Shown: one piece after another, positions 7,000-12,597 of the stretch | Numbering within the stretch: position 1 is the stretch's first letter | Layout of the letters: each line of letters opens with the position of its first letter | Assembly: GCA_903914985.1 (NCBI GenBank) | Contig: CAIWRE010000214.1 | Coordinates: 1 to 12,597 of the forward strand | Reading direction: 5' to 3' | DNA from: an uncultured beta proteobacterium | GTDB lineage: Bacteria > Pseudomonadota > Gammaproteobacteria > Burkholderiales > Burkholderiaceae_C | DNA length: 12,597 bases | Notes under the pieces: generated by a model | Databases searched by the model: none | Told to the model about the DNA's origin: nothing | The model's input: only the letters and a program-made list of their open reading frames with translations | Translations under genes and position numbers: made by a program

Positions 7000-7971
7000 A
7001 TGCCAAAACTGCGCGCTACCCAGCAAACCATTGTTTTCATTTTGTTCCTGGTGATGTTTGGCGGCTTTTTGCTGCTGCTGCCGGGCTTTGCCCAGGTGGA
7101 CAACTTGCTGACCCTGCTGCAAAACGTCGCTATTTTGGGCATTCTGGGCTTGGGCATGGCGGTCGTGGTCATTGGCAGAGGCATTGACATTTCCATGATT
7201 GCCGCGCTGGCCGTGCCCTCGGGCTTTTTGTTGCAGTCGGTCAGCAACGGCCAGTCGATGGAAGTTGCCGCTTTGCAGGCCTTGGCCCTGACGCTGCTGT
7301 TTGGTCTGATCAACGGTTGGTTGGTGGCGTATGCCGAAGTGCCATCGCTTTTCACCACGCTGGCTTCGGGCTTGTTTCTGGCCGGTTTGGGTCAAGCCGT
7401 TATTTTTCAATTGGAGGTCGTGCAATGGCCGCAAGCGCTGGACGCCATGGTTTGGATCGGGCGCGGCAGTGTGGGCGGCATTCCCATGCCTGTATTGATG
7501 TTTGGTCTGGCCTGTGCGCTGATGGCGCTGCTGTTGCGCCGCATGCGTGCTGGAGCCTTCATTTACGCGATTGGCGACAACCCTTTTACGGCGCGCGCCA
7601 CGGGTTTGCCGACGCGCCCCATCATCCTGCTGGAATATTTGCTTGCCGGGTTGATCGGTCTGTTTGCCGGTCTGGTGATGGCGGCCTCGGTCAACAGCAT
7701 GCCGACACGCATTTACAACTCCACCATGGTGTATGACGTGGTGCTGGTGGTGGTGCTGGGCGGCATTGGCCTGTCCGGTGGGCGCGGCGGCGTGGTCAAC
7801 GTGATTATTGGCACGCTGCTGATTGGCACCATGCTCAACGGCATGACCATCATGGACATCTCCTATTCAGTACAAAACATCATCAAGGGTCTTGTGCTGC
7901 TGGCCGCTATTTTGATCGATTCCGTCCTCAACCCGCGCAACGAAGAGACCGCGCAGCAAGGGGACATCTGA
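7000..7971 (+). CDS. RbsC-type ABC transporter permease (first)
   Basis: Inner-membrane permease of about 323 residues in the branched-chain/ribose family (BPD_transp_2), one half of the transport channel. The protein is hydrophobic throughout with about 8-10 membrane segments. It has the family motif near residue 60 as GRGIDISM, a variant of the usual GGIDLSVGS, and the coupling-region GGIGLSGGRGG before the last segments. The start ATG 7000 gives a short basic N-terminus, MPKLRATQQ, directly before the first membrane helix. The frame stays open further upstream, but that part overlaps the synthetase gene in another frame and reads as non-membrane sequence. It follows the TetR-synthetase stop by 11 bases. 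Substrate cannot be read from the permease. Confidence 0.92.
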   Translation: MPKLRATQQTIVFILFLVMFGGFLLLLPGFAQVDNLLTLLQNVAILGILGLGMAVVVIGRGIDISMIAALAVPSGFLLQSVSNGQSMEVAALQALALTLLFGLINGWLVAYAEVPSLFTTLASGLFLAGLGQAVIFQLEVVQWPQALDAMVWIGRGSVGGIPMPVLMFGLACALMALLLRRMRAGAFIYAIGDNPFTARATGLPTRPIILLEYLLAGLIGLFAGLVMAASVNSMPTRIYNSTMVYDVVLVVVLGGIGLSGGRGGVVNVIIGTLLIGTMLNGMTIMDISYSVQNIIKGLVLLAAILIDSVLNPRNEETAQQGDI

Positions 7972-8031
7972 GCATGCCGCGCACCCGGCTCCCCCAGCGT
8001 GCAATTCACTTTTTCAACCTAGGAGACAACC

Positions 8032-9060
8032 ATGCGACAAGCAAAACACGTGATTAAGAATTGGGTCAAGGCCGTCGCCGGCCTGGCCTTGGGCGCAGCC
8101 GTGGCGCTGCCAGCCTTTGCGCAAAGCAAGGGCCTGGACGAGCCGTTCCGCGAGGGCTACAAAAAGGCGCTCGCAGGCAAAACGGTCGCATTCATCCCGG
8201 TGGCCTATGGCTTTGACCTTGCCATCGGTTGGCACCAGGGCCTGAAAAAAGAGCTCGAAGCGGCTGGCATGAAAGTGGTGGTGCGTGATCCCAACTGGAA
8301 CACCAATGCCGGCGCCCAGGCCTTTACCGCGCTGATCGCAGAGAAACCCGCGGTCATCGTGATCCACAACCCCGACGTGCAAACCTACGCCAAGCTGATC
8401 GCCAAGGCCGAGGCCGAAGGGATTTACGTGGTGCAGATCAATATGCGTTCCTCGCAAGCTTCAACCGCCTTCGTGGGCGCGGACTGGGTGGACATTGGTG
8501 AGCGCATGACCGAGGCGGTGGTGGAGTCCTGCAAAGGAAAGTCCAACAAGATTGCCATCGTCCAGGGCGCACCCACGGCAGCTGCCAGCGCTTACACGCT
8601 CAAGGGTGTGGAAAACGTCCTTGCAAAACACCCCGAGGTCAAAGTAGTTTCCAACCAGGCTGCAGACTGGGACGCAGCGAAAGCTAAAGCGTTGACGCAA
8701 ACCGTGCTCAAGCAAAACCCCGATCTGTGCGGCATTGTTGGCTTTTGGGACGGCATGGATATCGGCACCGCTGCTGCAGTCAAAGAAGCCGGAATGACGG
8801 GCAAGGTGTTCTTAGCGACGTCTGGCGGCGGCGAACAAAAGGGTGCCTGTGACCAGGTCAAGGCCGGTGCGTACAACCTCGACGTGAGCTATGACGTGCC
8901 CACCCAGGCCAGCAATATGGCGGCCATGATCAAGTGGCTGGTTCAAGGTGGCATGAAGCCCGGTGTGGCCAAGCAAAACATCTACACCACTTTGATTCCT
9001 ATCACCAAGGACAACGCCTCGATCGAGGGCACATGCTGGAAGTTGCCTGCGAAGTCCTAA
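8032..9060 (+). CDS. Periplasmic substrate-binding protein of the ABC transporter
   Basis: Periplasmic binding protein of the ribose/galactose type (Peripla_BP_4), 342 residues. A clear Sec signal peptide spans 1-30, with likely cleavage at AFA|QS. The mature protein shows two alternating alpha/beta lobes: TVAFIPVAYG opens the first strand, PAVIVIHNPD the second, and the second lobe has CGIVGFWDGMDIGTAAAVKEAG, equivalent to the NDxxAxG ligand loop of ribose-binding proteins. Four cysteines (167, 233, 273, 335) could form two disulfides after export, which is unusual for this family. Aromatic residues near the expected pocket (Tyr59, Trp67, Trp89, Trp239) hint at a ligand less polar than a simple sugar; this is inference. 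A strong AGGAGA at 8021-8026 precedes the ATG, fitting the high expression such proteins need. Confidence 0.93.
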   Translation: MRQAKHVIKNWVKAVAGLALGAAVALPAFAQSKGLDEPFREGYKKALAGKTVAFIPVAYGFDLAIGWHQGLKKELEAAGMKVVVRDPNWNTNAGAQAFTALIAEKPAVIVIHNPDVQTYAKLIAKAEAEGIYVVQINMRSSQASTAFVGADWVDIGERMTEAVVESCKGKSNKIAIVQGAPTAAASAYTLKGVENVLAKHPEVKVVSNQAADWDAAKAKALTQTVLKQNPDLCGIVGFWDGMDIGTAAAVKEAGMTGKVFLATSGGGEQKGACDQVKAGAYNLDVSYDVPTQASNMAAMIKWLVQGGMKPGVAKQNIYTTLIPITKDNASIEGTCWKLPAKS

Positions 9061-9068
9061 GCCTTCAA

Positions 9069-9085
9069 AACGCCCTTGCGGCGTT
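9069..9085 (+). terminator. Short hairpin directly after the binding-protein gene
   Basis: AACGCC (9069-9074) pairs with GGCGTT (9080-9085) around a five-base CTTGC loop, eight bases after the stop codon. No T-run follows. With the next hairpin it probably protects the binding-protein mRNA from 3' exonucleases or attenuates transcription. Confidence 0.45.
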
Positions 9086-9095
9086 CTGAGCAACA

Positions 9096-9133
9096 GGGTG
9101 GCCGCAGCCGATGCGGCGGGCCACCCCACTTTT
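9096..9133 (+). terminator. Strong GC-rich hairpin with TTTT, likely attenuator inside the operon
   Basis: GGGTGGCC (9096-9103) pairs perfectly with GGCCACCC (9119-9126). Inner bases GCCGCA and TGCGGC can alternatively pair around GCCGA. TTTT follows at 9130-9133. Placed between the binding-protein gene and the second permease, this looks like a leaky terminator that lets the binding protein be made in excess over the membrane parts. Confidence 0.55.
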
Positions 9134-9150
9134 ATGTAGTTCTCTGAAAT

Positions 9151-9154
9151 GGTG
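9151..9154 (+). promoter_or_regulatory. Weak ribosome binding site deciding the permease-propeller start
   Basis: GGTG, matching the 3' part of the full AGGAGGTGA consensus, lies six bases before ATG 9161. The in-frame ATG at 9149, twelve bases earlier, has no such sequence upstream. Confidence 0.3.
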
Positions 9155-9160
9155 TACCCC

Positions 9161-11275
9161 ATGAGCGAAACCCTGACCCGACTGCGTTACCGGTACTGGC
9201 CGGACCACTGGCTTGGCGAGATCCTGTCCAAACGCTGGACCGAAACCGCCATTCCCGTGATTTTGTTGGCTCTGGTGGTTATCGCATCGGGCCAACTGGT
9301 GCCCGGTTTTTACACCCCCATTGTGCTGGCCGACACTTTGCGCCAGGCCGGTGAAGTGGGATTTATCGTGTTTGGTTTGGCGCTGGTGATGATTGTTGGC
9401 GGCATCGACCTCTCGGTCGGCTCTATCTTTGCCCTCACCAATTTTTGCGCTTTGGTCATGATGCACATCCTGAAGTGGCCGGTACCGGTGGCCGTGCTGG
9501 GCACCTTGGTGTGTGGCGGCCTCTTGGGGGCGGTCAATGGCGTGCTGATCGGTTATTTGCGGCTGCGGGCGTTTTTGACCACACTGATCACGCTGATTAT
9601 TTTCCGCTCGGTCTATGAAATCTTGAGCCTGCGCTATTCCACCGAGATTGCAGGTTATATGCCCGAATCCGAGGTGTGGGACTTTTTGGGCAACGGTACC
9701 TGGATGGGCCTGCCAACGGTAGCCTGGGCATTTTTGGCAGCGGCCATCGGCGGACACGTGCTGCTGACGCGGCTGCGGCTGGGCTGGCACATTGTGGCGA
9801 TCGGTGGCTCGCGCCGCTCGGCCTACAACAGCGGGATTGCGGTCAACCGCACGGTGGCAATGTGCTACGTGGCCAGTGGCATGTTGACCGGTGCCGGAGG
9901 ATGCTTTTTCGCCTCGCGCCTGGCAACGGCCGGCGCCGACATTGGCGTGGGCATGGAGGTGCTGGTATTGACGGCTGCGGTATTGGGCGGCATCAGCCTG
10001 GGCGGCGGACGTGGCTCCGTGACGAAAGCGGTGGTGGGCACGCTCATCGTGCTTCTGATCATCAACGGTTTGACTTCGCTCTCGGCACCCGGCGGCATCA
10101 CCCGCATGGTGCTGGCGGGCATTTTGATTACAGCGGCGATTATTGACGTGCGCTGGCTCAAAAACCGCCACCGCATTTTGAGCAAGGTCTATGTCAGCCC
10201 CACGTACCACCGATTGGGCATTTCTCCGGACTGCAGTGCAGAAGGCGGCGGCGTCTGGGCGGTCAACAACAAGCTGCGGGATGTGGAGCTCATCGGTCTG
10301 GGCCGCATCGAAGGCCCGGAGGACGTGATCCTGGACCGCGACAACCATTTGTATGCGGGTTCGCGGCACGGCGACATCATCCGCTTTCTGGCGCCGGACT
10401 ACCAGCAAATGGAAGTGTTCGCCCACATAGGGGGCACGCCGCTGGGTATGGCCTTTGACCGCGATTTCAACCTCAATGTCTGCGTGGGCGGCATGGGTCT
10501 TTACCGTGTGACGCCTGAGCGTGAAGTACAGCGCGTGACCGACGAGACCAACCGGAGTTGGGCCTCTATCAACGACGACAGCCGCCTGCGCCTGGCAGAC
10601 GACCTGGACATTGCAGACGACGGGCGGATTTTCTTTAGTGAAGCCACGGTGCGTTATGAAATGCACGAGTGGCCGGTCGATGGCCTGGAGGCGCGTGGCA
10701 ACGGCCGCATCGTCTGCTTCGATCCGCGCAATGGCAGCACGCGCACCGTGCTGCGCGGCTTGCGCTTTCCCAACGGCATTTGCATTGCAAGCGACGGGCA
10801 GTCCATTTTGTTTGCTGAAACCTGGGGCTGCTGCATCAAGCGCTACTGGTTTGAGGGAGCGCGCGCCGGTCAGGTGGACATGGTGCTGGACAACCTGCCG
10901 GGCTACCCCGACAACATCAACCTGGCGTCGGACGGCAACTATTGGCTGGCACTCGTGGGCATGCGCGCTCCGGCCTATGACCTGGCCATGCGCATGCCGG
11001 GTTTTCGCAAACGCATGGCGCAGCGGGTTGCGCTTGACGAGTGGCTATTTCCCAATATCAACACGGGCTGCGTGCTGAAATTTAACGAACGCGGTGAAGT
11101 GCTGGAAACCCTCTGGGACCTGGGCGGCGAGAACCACCCCATGATCACCTCCATGCGCGAACACCAAGGCTATTTGTACCTGGGCGGCATCTCCAACAAC
11201 CGCATCGGGCGCTACAAGCTCACTGGTGCAGACCCTGGGTTTTCCCAGTACGAACAACGCTGGAGGACTGCCTGA
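9161..11275 (+). CDS. ABC permease (RbsC type) fused to a strictosidine synthase/SMP-30-like beta-propeller
   Basis: A 704-residue two-part protein. Residues 1 to about 335 form an RbsC-type permease with canonical GGIDLSVGS and GGISLGGGRGS motifs, ending in a membrane helix followed by basic WLKNRHR, so the C-terminus should face the cytoplasm. From about 360 to 700 runs a six-bladed propeller of the strictosidine synthase-like/APMAP and SMP-30/gluconolactonase superfamily. Candidate metal ligands are kept: Glu387 in GPED, Asn538 in FPNG and Asp584 in GYPDN; FAETWG and ITSMREHQGYLYLGG are further family marks. Known relatives hydrolyse lactones or aryl esters with Ca2+ or similar metals. The propeller may therefore act on the imported molecule at the channel exit, or gate the channel (inference). 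ATG 9149 is an alternative start adding four residues. The stop overlaps the next ATG by one base. Confidence 0.9.
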   Translation: MSETLTRLRYRYWPDHWLGEILSKRWTETAIPVILLALVVIASGQLVPGFYTPIVLADTLRQAGEVGFIVFGLALVMIVGGIDLSVGSIFALTNFCALVMMHILKWPVPVAVLGTLVCGGLLGAVNGVLIGYLRLRAFLTTLITLIIFRSVYEILSLRYSTEIAGYMPESEVWDFLGNGTWMGLPTVAWAFLAAAIGGHVLLTRLRLGWHIVAIGGSRRSAYNSGIAVNRTVAMCYVASGMLTGAGGCFFASRLATAGADIGVGMEVLVLTAAVLGGISLGGGRGSVTKAVVGTLIVLLIINGLTSLSAPGGITRMVLAGILITAAIIDVRWLKNRHRILSKVYVSPTYHRLGISPDCSAEGGGVWAVNNKLRDVELIGLGRIEGPEDVILDRDNHLYAGSRHGDIIRFLAPDYQQMEVFAHIGGTPLGMAFDRDFNLNVCVGGMGLYRVTPEREVQRVTDETNRSWASINDDSRLRLADDLDIADDGRIFFSEATVRYEMHEWPVDGLEARGNGRIVCFDPRNGSTRTVLRGLRFPNGICIASDGQSILFAETWGCCIKRYWFEGARAGQVDMVLDNLPGYPDNINLASDGNYWLALVGMRAPAYDLAMRMPGFRKRMAQRVALDEWLFPNINTGCVLKFNERGEVLETLWDLGGENHPMITSMREHQGYLYLGGISNNRIGRYKLTGADPGFSQYEQRWRTA

Positions 11276-12368
11276 TGCAAAGCCCTATTCAACGCTGGTG
11301 GGATCGCCTGCTCGGGCGGGGCACAGCCGCCATTACGGTGCCCATCATGGACGGTGCCATCAAGCCGAACCGTGCGCTGGACCAGGCCGCCGTGGTTTTG
11401 AACCTGCCGGGGATTGACGACATCGCCAGCGACGGCCAGCATCTGTGGATGAGCGCAGGCTCGGTGCTGTACCAATTGGAGAACCAACAGGCCCGGGAAG
11501 TTCGCCGGTTCGACACGCCCATTACCGCCTTGGCGGCCAACGGCCAGGGCCACATCGCTGTGGCACTGGGAGGACGCGAGTTGCATCTGCTTGACGCCAG
11601 TGGCGCCGCCCTGGCCCGGACCCGCGCCTTGGGCGGACGTGCCCTGCACAGCGCCAATGCACTGGCCTTCGAGGGGCGTGACAGCCTGCTCGTGAGTGAC
11701 GGTTCCGAGCAGTATGGTCCCGACCAGTGGTGCCACGACCTGATGCAACACGGAAAAACCGGAAAGGTCGGGCGCTGGAATTGGCAGTCCGGCCAAAGCA
11801 CACTCCTGGCCCAGGGTTTGGCCTATGCTTTTGGAGTGCTGGCTGACAGTGGTGTGGCGCGCTGGAGCGAGAGCTGGCGACACACCCTGGGCTCGGTCAG
11901 CGGCAACGGCGTCCGGCATCCTGCGACGGTTGCCGAGCTGCCGGGCTACCCGTCGCGTATGGCGGCGGCCGCGGGCGGCGGCTTTTGGCTGACGTGTTTT
12001 GTGTGCCGGACTCAGTTGGTCGAATTTGTACTGCGCGAAGACGCCTATCGCAAGCGCATGATGCAAGAGGTGCACCCCAGCCAATGGGTGGCACCAGCCC
12101 TGTCTTCGGGCAAGAGCTTTCTCGAGCCCCTGCAAGGCGCGGGGGTCAAGACCATGGGCGTGCTCAAGCCCTGGGCGCCGCCGCGTTCGTATGGGTTGGT
12201 CTTGCGTGTGGCCGAAGACGGCCGCGTGCTGTCCTCCCTGCACAGCCAAGTGGATGGCGAGCACCACGGCATCACTGCTGTGGCGCAACATGCGGGGGGC
12301 TTGTACCTGGTCTCCAAAGGCAGCGCGCGCCTGTTGCGCGTGGAACTCAATTCCGCAGGAGATGTGGC

Positions 12369-12372
<4 letters not shown>
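11275..12372 (+). CDS. Degenerate strictosidine synthase-like beta-propeller protein
   Basis: Free-standing protein of 365 residues that appears paralogous to the propeller fused to the preceding permease. Shared landmarks align in order: LPGYP followed by GGGFWLTCFVCR and AYRKRMM (222-262) against LPGYP, NYWLALVGMR and FRKRMA; and ITAVAQHAGGLYLVSKGSARLLRVEL (in part) near the C-terminus against the matching final blade. The candidate metal residues are lost: the GPED Glu is replaced in GIDD (46-49), the FPNG Asn by Phe186 in YAFG, and the PDN Asp by Ser227 in PSR. It is therefore probably not a metal-dependent hydrolase; a ligand-sensing, scaffold or partner role is possible. No signal peptide is seen, so it is likely cytoplasmic. 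GGAGG at 11262-11266 gives a strong ribosome site, and TGATG couples it to the upstream gene. Confidence 0.8.

Positions 12373-12597
<225 letters not shown>

Noticed and set aside
9065..10666. Open frame of about 530 codons on the - strand opposite the permease-propeller gene
   Set aside because: The translation is dominated by His, Gln and Arg, a typical mirror of a hydrophobic permease; no motif or ribosome site supports it.

Overview
The window is about 12.6 kb of GC-rich DNA, densely coded on the + strand. Codon use, the gene families and the RbsABC-type transporter suggest a betaproteobacterium, probably Burkholderiales of the Comamonadaceae/Rhodoferax type. This is inference from protein style; there is no rRNA or other marker gene. 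I see no tRNA, rRNA, CRISPR array, insertion sequence or integrase. No gene-free stretch exceeds 300 bases; the largest is 4460-4636.

Left part (1-4459): four genes that look like ordinary chromosomal content. First is the 3' part of a PhoA-family alkaline phosphatase, cut by the left edge and carrying extra sequence before the catalytic domain. Next is an exported protein of unknown role, with a low-complexity Ala/Pro/Gly/Ser linker and a C-terminal CigR/RcnB-like domain. Then come a membrane-anchored alpha/beta hydrolase with a complete Ser-Asp-His triad, and a DUF427 protein. No functional link between these four is visible.

Right part (4637-12597): one probable operon. It opens with a continuous 783-codon frame in which a TetR-type regulator is joined to a complete AMP-forming acyl-CoA synthetase. 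There follow an RbsC-type permease, a periplasmic substrate-binding protein, and a second RbsC-type permease whose C-terminus continues into a strictosidine synthase/SMP-30-like beta-propeller. After these come a second, free-standing propeller that has lost the metal-binding residues, and the start of an RbsA-type ATPase cut by the right edge. The last three genes overlap by 1-4 bases. Paired hairpins sit between the binding-protein gene and the second permease.

Reading the operon together (inference): the binding protein, two permeases and ATPase import a small organic molecule. The propeller tethered to the inner face of the membrane may hydrolyse a lactone or ester as it enters. The synthetase may then convert the resulting acid to a CoA thioester, and the fused TetR domain may couple that chemistry to transcription of the operon. 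The two fusions, TetR with acyl-CoA synthetase and permease with propeller, plus the degenerate propeller paralogue, are the most unusual content of the window.
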